From the NCBI RefSeq assembly GCF_014297365.1, contig NZ_JACOQD010000002.1, forward strand, positions 744,001-808,000: a stretch of 64,000 nucleotides of DNA. Reading direction: 5' to 3'. The translations under genes and the position numbers were made by a program. Below, piece after piece: positions 26,227-34,811 of the stretch. The notes under the pieces were generated by a model. That model searched no databases. It saw only the letters and a list, made by a program, of their open reading frames with translations, and was not told where the DNA came from. Origin of the DNA: Winogradskyella echinorum. Lineage in GTDB: Bacteria; Bacteroidota; Bacteroidia; Flavobacteriales; Flavobacteriaceae. The number at the start of each line of letters is the position of its first letter. Positions within the stretch are counted from its first letter, which is position 1.

Positions 26227-26922
26227 TCACTGCAATAATTGAACAATGTTAGTTCTGAAAACTTTTCCAATAGGAATGATATGGTCAGAAATAAATATCC
26301 TGTTTCCCTCAATACTTTTAATATGCTTTGGAGCAACAGCAAATGATTTGTGAACCTGCAAAAAATCTTCTTTTGGTAATAAATCTAATACACTTGATAT
26401 TTTTTCCCGAATAGTAATGATTTCTTGTGTTGTTATCACTTTTGTATAATTTCCTGATGCTTCAATAAATAAAATAGTATCAATTTCTACTTGTGTGTAT
26501 TTTTTATTACTTCGGAGAAAAATACGCTTCGAAACTACATTGTTTTTAGACGGAACAACCTCTTGAGTAATTGATGTACTAAAGGTTTTATTAATAGCCT
26601 TTAAAAAGCGTTCAAACCCAAAGGGTTTTAATAGATAATCAGAAATATTAAGCTCATAACCTTCAAGAGCAAATTCTTTATAGGCAGTTGTGACAATTAC
26701 TTTTGGCGGGTTTCTTAATGTTTTTAGAAAATCAAACCCTTTCAATTTTGGCATATTCAGGTCTAAAAACATCAAATTCACCTCATTTTTATTTAAATAT
26801 TCAAATGCTTCCAAACCATCATAGCAATTTTTCATTAACTGCATATTTGGTAACAAATCACAATAATTTTTTATAATATCGTGCGCTATATGTTCATCAT
26901 CAATAATTAAATAAGTAATCAT
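26227..26922 (-). CDS. LytTR-family response regulator (cassette A9)
   Basis: A 231-residue regulator. The receiver domain (1-120) has DDEH at 8-11, the phospho-acceptor region LMFLDLNMPKLKG near Asp54 and the conserved VTTAY and KPF. The LytTR DNA-binding domain spans about 133-230 (KRIFLRSNKKYTQVEIDTILFIEASGNYTKV). It pairs with the adjacent kinase, one base apart. Both genes run against the array direction, so they need their own promoter. Confidence 0.95.
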   Translation of the reverse strand: MITYLIIDDEHIAHDIIKNYCDLLPNMQLMKNCYDGLEAFEYLNKNEVNLMFLDLNMPKLKGFDFLKTLRNPPKVIVTTAYKEFALEGYELNISDYLLKPFGFERFLKAINKTFSTSITQEVVPSKNNVVSKRIFLRSNKKYTQVEIDTILFIEASGNYTKVITTQEIITIREKISSVLDLLPKEDFLQVHKSFAVAPKHIKSIEGNRIFISDHIIPIGKVFRTNIVQLLQ

Positions 26923-26923
26923 A

Positions 26924-27733
26924 TTAGTTTAAAATTAATTTTACGCTGTAAGCGTTTTCAGTAGACGAAAATAGCAAGTTGTGCTTATTTGGATAAGTTA
27001 ATTCTAATCTTCGCTTTAAATTTTTCAAACCTATTCCAGGTTTGTTGTTTAAATTTTCAGAACTATCAAAATTATTTTCTATCATAAAGGTTATGTTGGT
27101 TTCTGATGATGTAAAATTGATTGTTACGTTTGCATTTTCCCTTAAATTCTCAACACCGTGTTTAAAAGCATTTTCTAAAAGAATAATAAATAGTAATGGA
27201 GCAACTCTTTTATTTTCATCAATATCACAATTGAAATTAACAACTATATTCTTATGATAACGCATTTTGTGAAGTTCAATGTAATTCTTTAAATAGTCAA
27301 CTTCTTCCTTTAGTGTTACCGTTTCGTTTTCACTTTCGTAGATACTGTAACGCATCAAATCAGATAATTTTAGAATTAACTCTTGTGCTTTTCCTGCATC
27401 TTTATTTACCAAGCCATATAAGTTATTGAGCATATTGAAGAAAAAATGCGGACTTACCTGACTTTTTAAAAGCATTAATTCAACTTTTGATTTTTCGTTT
27501 TTCAATTTTGCAATAAAAATAAGCTGACGAATAAACCAATAAACGCCTAAACCAAGTAGCAGTATATAATAGGAAATAACAATAATGACAATTTTAGGAT
27601 TGTAATTTCCCAAAAACATAACGGACTTATTATCAGTAAAAATTACTTCGTAAATTGTAAGTAGTATAGGTATTATCGCCAATATCAACAAAAATATGAT
27701 AATCCATTTCTTATTATAATTTATAAATTTCAT
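26924..27733 (-). CDS. LytS/YehU-type sensor histidine kinase (cassette A9)
   Basis: About 269 residues from the ATG at 27733 (an earlier start at 27784 would add 17 unlikely residues). Two TM helices (about 10-30 and 43-68) are followed by the His_kinase domain QVSPHFFFNMLNNLYGLV with the phospho-accepting His, then a HATPase region with LLFIILLENAFKHGV and PGIGLKNLKRRLEL. It signals to the adjacent LytTR regulator. The input is unknown because the sensor part is only the membrane domain. Confidence 0.92.
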   Translation of the reverse strand: MKFINYNKKWIIIFLLILAIIPILLTIYEVIFTDNKSVMFLGNYNPKIVIIVISYYILLLGLGVYWFIRQLIFIAKLKNEKSKVELMLLKSQVSPHFFFNMLNNLYGLVNKDAGKAQELILKLSDLMRYSIYESENETVTLKEEVDYLKNYIELHKMRYHKNIVVNFNCDIDENKRVAPLLFIILLENAFKHGVENLRENANVTINFTSSETNITFMIENNFDSSENLNNKPGIGLKNLKRRLELTYPNKHNLLFSSTENAYSVKLILN

Positions 27734-27936
27734 AACGCAATAATACGAGTATATATAATCCTTTACAAAAAAGTTGACATACAATCAATTATAGGTTATG
27801 TAACTGAACTCAAATGTGATGAAGTGACTTTATCCGCGTCAGGAAACCGTTTATAAATCTGTAAAAGTTGTTTATCACAATTATTTTGGAAGTTATGTAA
27901 CCAATTTTAGGTTTGCTGAAATTAAAACTTAAAATA

Positions 27937-29109
27937 ATGAAAAAAAGAATTTTTAGATACGTAAAACACATATCCATAACCCTATTAGTATTAGGCACAT
28001 CCGTTATTCTATTTGGTCTTTATCACGGAGCAAGTATGCACTATGGAGATAATCCTATAATGATGGATTGGGATAAAGATGGTCCTTATGTTTTTTATAA
28101 AAATGATAGCATTTTAAACGTAAATTACATTAAAGGAAATCAAGATGATGGTTTCTTTTTAGAACAAAAAGAATATTCGGTTAACTCAAGAATCCCAGCT
28201 TTTTGTCATTTCCCACTTGATTCGACAAGCTTTGACTTTTCTATAAATACAGACATCAAAAGTCCTTTAAACACTTATGACGATAATAATAGGATTTTAG
28301 CAATTTCTGATATTGAAAGTGGTTATAGAACTTTTCGTGATTTTCTTATTAATAACAAGGTTATCGACAAAAACCTAAACTGGATATTTGACACAGGACA
28401 TTTAGTTTTAGTAGGTGATTTTGTAGATAGAGGTTTTTCAACAACACAAGTACTGTGGTTTATATACAAATTAGAAAAAGATGCTGAAAAAAAAGGAGGT
28501 TTTGTTCATTTTATTTTAGGTAATCACGAATTGAAAAATATGCAAGGAAATTATGATTCTTCATCCCCAAAATATTTTCACGTTGCTTCAATTTTAGAAA
28601 AACAACAACGCCAATTGTACGATTCAAATTCTTTTATAGGTAGATGGCTGGCAAGTAAAAATACAATGGAACTCATCAACGGTACACTTTTTACACACGG
28701 AGGAATACATCCAGATTTAGTTGATTATAATTTGAGCATAGATGAAGTCAATGAAATTACGAGTAATAATTATTATAAACCTTTCTATCCTAAACCAGAA
28801 AAAACCAAAGCCCAATTTTTGAATTCAACTCATACAGGAATTTCTTGGTACAGAGGGTATTTTAAAGATAATTTGACACAAGAAGATGTTGAACTCGGTC
28901 TTCAAAAGTTCAATGCAAAATCAGTTGTAGTTGGACATACACTTCAGTCTAAAGTCAATAGAAAGTACAATGGAAAAGTCATAGGAATTGATGTAAAGCA
29001 TCCCAAGGATTATCATAAAAACTTTCCGAACAGTAAATCAGAAGGATTACTGATTGAAGGAGGCAAATATTATAGAATTTTATACAACGGAAAGAAGGTG
29101 GAAATATAA
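27937..29109 (+). CDS. Membrane-anchored metallophosphatase (cassette A9)
   Basis: About 390 residues with an N-terminal TM anchor (about 13-33). The calcineurin-like phosphatase motifs are present: SDIESGYRT (D in place of DxH), LVGDFVDRGFST, ILGNHELKNM, THGGIHPDL and VVGHTL. It resembles PPP-type Ser/Thr or Shewanella-like phosphatases. Divergent from the two-component pair, so it may be a target of the LytTR regulator. It ends just before the repeat that closes this 3-kb cassette. Confidence 0.88.
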   Translation: MKKRIFRYVKHISITLLVLGTSVILFGLYHGASMHYGDNPIMMDWDKDGPYVFYKNDSILNVNYIKGNQDDGFFLEQKEYSVNSRIPAFCHFPLDSTSFDFSINTDIKSPLNTYDDNNRILAISDIESGYRTFRDFLINNKVIDKNLNWIFDTGHLVLVGDFVDRGFSTTQVLWFIYKLEKDAEKKGGFVHFILGNHELKNMQGNYDSSSPKYFHVASILEKQQRQLYDSNSFIGRWLASKNTMELINGTLFTHGGIHPDLVDYNLSIDEVNEITSNNYYKPFYPKPEKTKAQFLNSTHTGISWYRGYFKDNLTQEDVELGLQKFNAKSVVVGHTLQSKVNRKYNGKVIGIDVKHPKDYHKNFPNSKSEGLLIEGGKYYRILYNGKKVEI

Positions 29110-29110
29110 C

Positions 29111-29249
29111 AGTTGCTAACACCGTGTATAATTAATTGCTTGGTTTTAGCCAATTTACGAAAGTCTTCGCGGACTTTCTATCTGTGATTTATTTGCTAAC
29201 TTTAGTGCTGAAACACGCAACGAAATCATACACAAACACGTAAGCAAGC
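29111..29249 (+). repeat. attC-like repeat R-A9 (right junction lacks GTT)
   Basis: AGTTGCTAAC (29111-29120) is the exact complement of the A9 start GTTAGCAACT 2.9 kb upstream, which defines a single three-gene cassette. Inner hairpin is GAAAGTCTTCGCGGACTTTC. At the right end the expected GTTGTAAGC reads only GTAAGC, consistent with a 3-bp loss of the core. Confidence 0.88.
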
Positions 29250-29288
29250 TGAAAACAAGATTGTAACTTTAACGAAAAACAGTAAAAA

Positions 29289-29834
29289 GTGAGAAAATTA
29301 AAACTTCAAATTCAACTCTCGATTGATGGATTTATTTCTGGTCCAAACGGAGAAATGGACTGGATGATTTGGAATTGGGATGAAGAACTAAAGAACTTCG
29401 TCAAAGAAATAACAGAATCGACTGACACCATCGTATTAGGACGAAAACTTGCTGAAGGATTTATTCCACATTGGAAATCCAACAAAGAATTGGAAGGTGC
29501 TGAAAAAATTAATAACTCAAATAAAATAGTTTTTACAAAAACGCTCGAAAATACTGAATGGGAAAATACCCTTTTGGAAAAAGGAGATTTAGTCGAAAAA
29601 ATAGAAAAATTAAAGTCCTCAACTGGAAATGACATAATTGCCTATGGAGGTGGCGAATTTGTTTCTTCATTAATTAGAGAAAATTTAATTGACGAATATT
29701 ATTTTTTCATAAACCCTTCGATTTTGGGGAAAGGAATGCCAATATTTGAGAAAGTTAATTATAAAACTGAATTAAAATTGGAAAGAGCAAAAGCCTACGA
29801 ATGTGGAATAACAGTTTTGACATATAAAAAGTAA
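29289..29834 (+). CDS. RibD C-terminal / DHFR-like reductase (cassette A10)
   Basis: A 181-residue dihydrofolate-reductase-fold protein starting at GTG. It has LQIQLSIDGFISGPNGEMDW, STDTIVLGRKLAEGF and IIAYGGGEFVSSLI, with the GGG nucleotide loop intact. This family (YyaP/YwjB-like) is widespread, and real substrates are mostly unknown. Sole gene of cassette A10. Confidence 0.9.
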   Translation: MRKLKLQIQLSIDGFISGPNGEMDWMIWNWDEELKNFVKEITESTDTIVLGRKLAEGFIPHWKSNKELEGAEKINNSNKIVFTKTLENTEWENTLLEKGDLVEKIEKLKSSTGNDIIAYGGGEFVSSLIRENLIDEYYFFINPSILGKGMPIFEKVNYKTELKLERAKAYECGITVLTYKK

Positions 29835-29839
29835 AAGCC

Positions 29840-29980
29840 TGCTTACAACAACGTGTATAATTAATTGCTTTGGTCGTTGCTTATTTGGAAAATTCCTTCG
29901 GAATTTTCTCGCGTTCGTTTTTGTTTACTAAATTAGTGGCTTAACCACGCAACTAACCATACACAATCACGTTGTAGGTA
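29840..29980 (+). repeat. attC-like repeat R-A10 (GAAAATTCC hairpin)
   Basis: GCTTACAAC (29841-29849) matches GTAAGC at the A10 start, whose GTT is missing. Outer stem is GTGTATAATTAATTGC / GCAACTAACCATACAC. The inner hairpin is a perfect stem GAAAATTCC / GGAATTTTC. The junction is GTTGTAGGTA at 29971-29980. Same sub-family as R-B2 and R-B3. Confidence 0.88.
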
Positions 29981-29996
29981 ATTTAAACGAACTCAA

Positions 29997-30458
29997 ATGC
30001 TTCGAAAGGAAATTAAAGATGATAATGAACTCTATCTGTATTTTAATGAGAAATTAATCTACAAAAGATGGTTGAATCAAGGTTATTCAAAAGTATTTGA
30101 CAGATTCGCTTATGGAAAAGACACTTTTATAAGCATTACAGAAGACGAAAACGGGAAAATTAAACAATTAAGAAAAATATTTATAAACGGAGAATTTTGT
30201 GATTCCAAGTTAGACTTTTGGAACAAATACATTGAAGAAATGGAATTTTCCGATAAAAAAGATTTTGGAAAAAATCTTGATGCGTTTAATGATGCTATAA
30301 CAGCGAAAGGACCTGGTTTCCCAGGAGACTGTATTATTGAAATAATCGGAATTAAAAAATTAATACAAATATTTGGGAAAGATGATTTTGATTTTATCAT
30401 AGACACTTTGCAACAAGCTGAATTCGTTGATTTAATAATTGAAAAAGATGAAAGTTGA
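29997..30458 (+). CDS. Barstar-like inhibitor domain protein (cassette A11, first gene)
   Basis: A 153-residue protein. The C-terminal half contains the barstar pattern KDFGKNLDAFNDAI followed by the IIEIIGIKKL strand and a final helix, as in barnase inhibitors. The N-terminal half resembles another beta-rich module. A barstar with no ribonuclease toxin nearby suggests an orphan immunity gene. It overlaps the next gene by 11 nt. Confidence 0.78.
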   Translation: MLRKEIKDDNELYLYFNEKLIYKRWLNQGYSKVFDRFAYGKDTFISITEDENGKIKQLRKIFINGEFCDSKLDFWNKYIEEMEFSDKKDFGKNLDAFNDAITAKGPGFPGDCIIEIIGIKKLIQIFGKDDFDFIIDTLQQAEFVDLIIEKDES

Positions 30459-30969
30459 ATCATATAAAATAAAAGGCTGGAAAGAAAAGGAAACAGGAGT
30501 ACTTATTTCAGAAAATGAAAATTGGATTTTGGTAAATCATATTCCTGCAGACTATGCATTGGACGGATTTAAATTATACAGAAAAAAGTTTGTGAAAAAA
30601 AGAATTTCTGGCGCATCTGAAAAGCAGATTGAGAGAGTTCTGAATTTAAAAAACATAAAAACACCTAAATTAAAAGACTTTGTATTTAATGATGTTTTGG
30701 GAATCCTAAAATGGAGCGAAAAAAAATATGGATTATTCGAATTCCAAGACAAAGGAGAAACTGAATTATTTTATGGAAAAATAAATCGAACTGAAAATGA
30801 CATTCTAATAATCGATATGATAAAGTCTAATGGACAAATTGAAAAGGATTATGATTATGATTTCTCACTCAAAAAAATTCGCTCAATTACATTTGAAACT
30901 GATTATTTTGAATCAATTAGACTATTAATGGCTGACGAAATAAAAAACTACCTACAACAACGTGTATAA
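30448..30969 (+). CDS. Hypothetical protein (cassette A11, second gene)
   Basis: About 173 residues from the ATG at 30448. The pattern is beta-rich in the first half (VESYKIKGWKEKETGVLISENENWILVNHIP) and again near the end. No family is recognised with confidence. It overlaps the barstar-like gene by 11 nt. Its last codons (NYLQQRV and stop) lie inside the left arm of the trailing repeat. Confidence 0.7.
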   Translation: MKVESYKIKGWKEKETGVLISENENWILVNHIPADYALDGFKLYRKKFVKKRISGASEKQIERVLNLKNIKTPKLKDFVFNDVLGILKWSEKKYGLFEFQDKGETELFYGKINRTENDILIIDMIKSNGQIEKDYDYDFSLKKIRSITFETDYFESIRLLMADEIKNYLQQRV

Positions 30970-31092
30970 TTCATTGCTAGTACTTGCCTACTTACGAAAA
31001 TCCTCACGGATTTTCTATTCGGTTTGTATTTGCTAGATTTGTAACTGGAACACGCAACGAAACCAAACACAAACACAAACACGTCAGGCAAC
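30949..31092 (+). repeat. attC-like repeat R-A11 (overlaps CDS end)
   Basis: TACCTACAAC (30949-30958) is the exact complement of the A11 start GTTGTAGGTA. The stop codon of the upstream gene is the TAA of GTGTATAA within the outer stem. Inner hairpin is GAAAATCCTCACGGATTTTC. The right arm is degraded (CCAAACACAAACACAAACACG) and the junction reads GTC instead of GTT. Confidence 0.85.
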
Positions 31093-31107
31093 ATAGGAGA
31101 AACGACA

Positions 31108-31881
31108 TTGACAGAAAGAAAAACCAATTTTAAAACCATTTGGCAAAGAGCCAAAATCAGACCAATTTTACTACTCTTCGGTTTTCAGGGAATTGGATTT
31201 GCATTACTTCTATTTCTACCAATGGGCTTAATGATAAATTCATTAGGAAATAGTTTTCCGTTTGTTGAAAACACTGAAAGAATTCAATCTGATGGAATAA
31301 AAGCAAATGCCACTCTCACTGGAATTAAAGGCATTGACAACATTACTATCAATGGAAATAATCCAAAAATTTTGACTTATGAATTTGATAATAATGGAGA
31401 AAAAAAAGAATCAAAATTTAGTGTTTTTGAACCAGAAAAAACTGATAACTTAAAAATTGGAGATATAATTCCTATTAAACATTTGAATGGAAAATCGATA
31501 CCAACTGAATTTGAGCAATATTCGTTTAGTATGGATTTTATGTATTACATAGCTGGAGTAGTTTTTTTAATTGGACTAATTCTTTGCTACCTTCTACATT
31601 CAAGAATAAATAAAGAAATCTCGTTATATAAAACGGGCAGAATTGCGGAGGGAAAAATAGTTTCAATAAGCCATAATAAAGGTTTCACATTTTCGAAATT
31701 TGGTTCTTCAATGGATGTGCATTATGAATATGGAAATAACCTTGCGAAATCAAGGACCAACAATTTTGCTTTGACAAATAATAAATCAATTGGAGATTCA
31801 ATTAAAATTTTAGTATCACAAGACGGAAACTCATCTTGTATATATCCAGAATTGATTGCAAAAATCAATGGTTGGAAATAA
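31108..31881 (+). CDS. DUF3592-like membrane protein (cassette A12)
   Basis: A 257-residue protein starting at TTG, preceded by AGGAGA. One TM helix lies near residues 17-42 and another near 146-170. Two extracytoplasmic or cytoplasmic beta segments with GIKANATLTGI and GRIAEGKIVSI resemble the repeated DUF3592 motif. Unknown function. The flanking sites are decayed. Confidence 0.75.
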   Translation: MTERKTNFKTIWQRAKIRPILLLFGFQGIGFALLLFLPMGLMINSLGNSFPFVENTERIQSDGIKANATLTGIKGIDNITINGNNPKILTYEFDNNGEKKESKFSVFEPEKTDNLKIGDIIPIKHLNGKSIPTEFEQYSFSMDFMYYIAGVVFLIGLILCYLLHSRINKEISLYKTGRIAEGKIVSISHNKGFTFSKFGSSMDVHYEYGNNLAKSRTNNFALTNNKSIGDSIKILVSQDGNSSCIYPELIAKINGWK

Positions 31882-31886
31882 AATAA

Positions 31887-32024
31887 CTGCGACCATCAAT
31901 AAGACCAATTAATTACTTATAATCAATCAATTACCAAAATCCTTGAGAATTTTCTTTTGTTTTATTATTTACTAAATTACGTTCTTAAAAATGCAACTAC
32001 TCATAGCAGAGACCGTTAAACATT
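31887..32024 (+). repeat. Decayed attC-like repeat R-A12
   Basis: The left end does not match the A12 start. Recognisable remnants are CCAATTAATT, a partial hairpin AAAATCC/GAATTTTC, TTTACTAAATTACG and the GAGACCGTT junction (G at 32015). The overall position and length fit the series. Confidence 0.6.
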
Positions 32025-32045
32025 ATAATCATAAACCGCCAACCA

Positions 32046-32810
32046 ATGATAAAATTCTTTAGAAAAATTCGCCAGAACTTGCTTATGGATAATAAAACTG
32101 GAAAGTATTTTAAATATGCAATCGGTGAAATTGTTTTAGTTGTTATCGGAATTATAATTGCTCTTCAGATTAACAATTGGAACGAAAACAGAAAAAATAA
32201 GATTACTGAAGCCGATTATTACTGTAGAATATTAGACGATCTTAAACTCAATGAGAAATTAATAGATGAAAATTACAAGCTTACTACAGACAGAATAAAA
32301 CTCACCAAATCCCTTATAAAAGATTTAAACAGCATACCAAATGATAGAAGTACAATCTTAAATAAATTTGTATTTGCCTTAAGACAAGATGTTTCTGTAC
32401 CAAGTAATATTACATTTGAAGAACTAACTTCATCTGGTCAATTAAAACTATTAACAGATATTAAATTAAAGAACAGACTGATTGAACATAGTACATTTTT
32501 GAACAATTCTTTAAATCTACTAAAAGAAAATAGAAATGAAATTGTTAAAAGATATACGGATTTTGAGCTTATAACCGAATTAGGGTATCAAGATATTGAA
32601 TATATAAATCGAGAACTCGATAAGGAACATGTTGCCTTCCTACCGAAAATTAATTGGACAAACGACCCAACTCACCCCATATTTATAAAATTTCAAGATA
32701 ATCTTATTTTTATATTGGGCATGCAAATTAGACAGAAACAACATTTTTCTAATTTAAAGCAAGAAATACAAGAACCCATAGAACTATTAAAAAACAAAAA
32801 GTGTAAATAA
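32046..32810 (+). CDS. DUF6090 family membrane protein (cassette A13)
   Basis: A 254-residue protein with the typical DUF6090 opening MIKFFRKIRQNLL followed by a TM helix with KYAIGEIVLVVIGIIIALQINNWNE. The remainder is a helical soluble domain. This family is abundant in Flavobacteriaceae and uncharacterised. It fills the unit between two decayed sites. Confidence 0.88.
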   Translation: MIKFFRKIRQNLLMDNKTGKYFKYAIGEIVLVVIGIIIALQINNWNENRKNKITEADYYCRILDDLKLNEKLIDENYKLTTDRIKLTKSLIKDLNSIPNDRSTILNKFVFALRQDVSVPSNITFEELTSSGQLKLLTDIKLKNRLIEHSTFLNNSLNLLKENRNEIVKRYTDFELITELGYQDIEYINRELDKEHVAFLPKINWTNDPTHPIFIKFQDNLIFILGMQIRQKQHFSNLKQEIQEPIELLKNKKCK

Positions 32811-32957
32811 CGATGGCAAAACAAAGTGTATCGCTCATTGTGTTAGAATTCCTTAATTTAAATTCATTGCAATTTGCTATCTTTAGGTTACGGTGAAAAA
32901 TCATTACTAATTTTCCGCAATCAATCATTTACAAAACCACTAGCCGTAATAAAAAGA
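32811..32957 (+). repeat. Decayed attC-like repeat R-A13 (R-A8 family remnant)
   Basis: TTTGCTATCTTTAGGTTACGG and the later GAAAAtca...TTTTCCGC pairing resemble the right half of R-A8. The barcode match to the A13 start is lost. The right junction cannot be placed with certainty. Confidence 0.5.
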
Positions 32958-32977
32958 CAACACAGAATTAAAAGTTA

Positions 32978-33589
32978 ATGATAGTTTACATTACAGGTAC
33001 TTACCAGATTTCAATCCATTCTTACAGACCGAAAGATATAAAATGTCATAGTTGCGGTGCATCAAGCCAAGTTATCGTTGAAAAAAAAGCATCCGTTTTT
33101 CATTTAATGTATATTCCTATTTTTCCTTATAGAATTAAAAACATTTTTACATGTAAGTCTTGCAATAATGTGTTTGAATTGAAAGATTTAAAACCAGAAC
33201 ATAAATCTTATTATAAGAACTTTGTCTCAAAGAAATGGATACCAATTTGGCTTTTTAGTGGATTGATAGTTATTTTGTTGGGAATCGGATTTTTCGTTTA
33301 TAATAACATCAAAAACAAAGAGGAAAGGCTAAATAAACTTACAGACGGTAATCAAAAGCAAATTATTGAATTTAAAACTGATAACGGACAGTATACAACA
33401 TTAAGAACTGTAAAAATAACGTCCGATTCAATATGGCTAAATTACAATAATTATGAAATTGAAACATATGATTTAATTTACCGAATTAGTGGCTCTGGAA
33501 ATTACGCTTCCGATACTTTGAAAGTTAACATTAATGATATTAAAGAACTATTTGAACAAGGAAATGTGAAATCCATTTATCCTTATTAA
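32978..33589 (+). CDS. Zinc-ribbon membrane protein (cassette A14)
   Basis: A 203-residue protein. Residues about 20-66 contain two cysteine pairs (CHSCG and CKSCN), a zinc ribbon of the kind found in small envelope-linked proteins. One TM helix lies near 87-108, followed by a C-terminal domain of about 95 residues. No specific function. Confidence 0.72.
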   Translation: MIVYITGTYQISIHSYRPKDIKCHSCGASSQVIVEKKASVFHLMYIPIFPYRIKNIFTCKSCNNVFELKDLKPEHKSYYKNFVSKKWIPIWLFSGLIVILLGIGFFVYNNIKNKEERLNKLTDGNQKQIIEFKTDNGQYTTLRTVKITSDSIWLNYNNYEIETYDLIYRISGSGNYASDTLKVNINDIKELFEQGNVKSIYPY

Positions 33590-33598
33590 CAATTGTAC

Positions 33599-33736
33599 AT
33601 TGCCTAACAATAAGTATAATTTAATTGCTAATAATCAATTAATTACCACAATCCTCACGAATTTTATATTCGGTTTTTATTTGTTAAATTAGGTGTTTAA
33701 CTTCGTAACAAACCACATACAAAATCGTTGAGAACT
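33599..33736 (+). repeat. Partly decayed attC-like repeat R-A14
   Basis: The left end ATTGCCTAACAAT is followed by TATAATTTAATTGCTA, then TTGTTAAATTAGGTGTTTAA and the ATCGTTGAG junction (G at 33727). The left barcode resembles the A12 start (GTCAGGCAAC) better than any sequence at A14's own start. Confidence 0.68.
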
Positions 33737-33759
33737 AGGATAAAATCGAGTACATTTAA

Positions 33760-34071
33760 TTAATCCTTATTATCTTCCAAACCCCATTTATCTAAACTTC
33801 GTAAAATACTCTCAAGTGATTTCCCTCTAGTAGTTAAACTGTACACCACTTTTGGAGGAACTACCGGAAATACTTTTCTAGAAATAAGCCCGTCTTTCTC
33901 TAAATCTCTCACGGTTTGGGTAAACATTTTATTAGAAATCCCTAGAATTTTCTTTTGTAATATTCCTGAACGCAAACCTCCGTCTAATAAATGAAATAGA
34001 ATTAAAGGTTTCCATTTTGTACCTATTAAATTCATTGTATAATTTAAAGGACAACTATTTTCTTTATTCAA
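33760..34071 (-). CDS. HxlR-family transcriptional regulator (cassette A15)
   Basis: A 103-residue winged-helix HxlR protein. It begins with the CPLNYTMNLIGTKWKPLILFHLLDGG pattern and has LEKDGLISRKVFPVVPPKVVYSLT in the wing. The single N-terminal cysteine (about residue 7) is the usual redox/electrophile sensor of this family. Divergently transcribed from the VOC gene, which it probably controls. The strand opposes the array. Confidence 0.92.
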   Translation of the reverse strand: MNKENSCPLNYTMNLIGTKWKPLILFHLLDGGLRSGILQKKILGISNKMFTQTVRDLEKDGLISRKVFPVVPPKVVYSLTTRGKSLESILRSLDKWGLEDNKD

Positions 34072-34116
34072 AATAAAAATTTTATATTGTTGATTATCAG
34101 TATTTTACTCGTTTTG

Positions 34117-34143
34117 GTAACTATACTACTTTTTAGTAAGTTA
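34117..34143. promoter_or_regulatory. Possible HxlR operator
   Basis: TACTTTTTAGTA (34127-34138) is a perfect 4+4 palindrome flanked by TAACT and AGTTA arms, in the short space between the divergent HxlR and VOC genes. It fits the TACT-n-AGTA type of HxlR-family operators. This is an inference from sequence and context. Confidence 0.45.
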
Positions 34144-34192
34144 TTGCTTAGGAGGTAAATATAGAGTAATTTTACAATCTAAAATATAACTT

Positions 34193-34705
34193 ATGTCAAC
34201 TAATAAAAATTATCCAAAATCATTTTCGCATATCGGAATAACAGTGCCTAATATAAAAGAAGCTGTAAAATTCTATTCAGAAGTAATGGGCTGGTACATC
34301 ATTATGGAGCCTTCAAAAGTTAAAAAGGAAACGGAAACTGCTATTGGAAAAATGTGCATTGATGTTTTTGGAAATGATTGGACGGAATTTGAAATTGCTC
34401 ATTTAGCAACTTCTGACGGAATTGGAATAGAATTATTTTGTTTTCCGAATGGAATTAAAGAAGCACCTGAATTTAATCCTTTCAATACTGGTCTATTTCA
34501 TTTTTGTGTACAAGACCCAAATATTGAAGAGCTCATTGATAAAATTTTGGCTTATGGAGGAAAACAAAGAATGCCAATAAGAGAGTATTATCCAAATGAC
34601 AAGCCTTTTAAAATGTGTTATGTTGAGGACCCATTTGGAATTGTATTCGAAATCTACACTCATAGTTACGAATTAACCTATTCTTCAGGTGCATATTCAA
34701 AATAA
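34193..34705 (+). CDS. VOC-family (glyoxalase/bleomycin-resistance) protein (cassette A15)
   Basis: A 170-residue vicinal-oxygen-chelate protein with FSHIGITVPNIKEAVKFYSEVMGW at the start, GLFHFCVQDPNIEELIDKIL in the second module and CYVEDPFGIVFEIYTHS at the end. Candidate metal ligands are the first-motif His, the FHF His and the late Glu. The real reaction is unknown; the divergent HxlR regulator suggests a role in electrophile or quinone detoxification. Confidence 0.9.
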   Translation: MSTNKNYPKSFSHIGITVPNIKEAVKFYSEVMGWYIIMEPSKVKKETETAIGKMCIDVFGNDWTEFEIAHLATSDGIGIELFCFPNGIKEAPEFNPFNTGLFHFCVQDPNIEELIDKILAYGGKQRMPIREYYPNDKPFKMCYVEDPFGIVFEIYTHSYELTYSSGAYSK

Positions 34706-34715
34706 AAAGCCAGAA

Positions 34716-34800
34716 GTAACACCTTGCATAATTAATCCTAATAACAAGAGTTTTAGTAAAATACCTTATGTTTTTATAAATTAGTTGATTTAATTAGATT
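34716..34800 (+). repeat. Half-decayed attC-like repeat R-A15 (array end)
   Basis: AACACCTTGCATAATTAATCCTA keeps the left arm (compare AACACCGTGTATAATTAATT). The inner hairpin and right arm are no longer recognisable apart from ATAAATTAGTTGATTTAA. It marks the last recognisable site of Array A. Confidence 0.6.
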
Positions 34801-34811
34801 AAAAGATAATA

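Larger units (their letters stand above)
17258..34800 (+). mobile_element. Array A: integron-like gene-cassette array (about 15 cassettes)
   Basis: A leader (17258-17309) is followed by consecutive units, each made of one to three genes and a trailing structured repeat. By the G|TT rule the cassettes are A1 17310-19558, A2 19559-20646, A3 20647-21690, A4 21691-22474, A5 22475-23158, A6 23159-24282, A7 24283-25133, A8 25134-26206, A9 26207-about 29240, A10 to 29971, A11 to 31083, A12 to 32015, A13 to about 32935, A14 to 33727 and A15 to about 34800. The first nine have start and end sequences that are reverse complements of 9-12 bases. No recombinase gene is inside. Confidence 0.88.

Noticed and set aside
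17258..34800. Array A considered as a prophage or an integrative conjugative element.
   Set aside because: No capsid, terminase, portal, conjugation, replication or integrase genes were seen. The regular gene-plus-repeat layout with boundary complementarity fits cassettes better.
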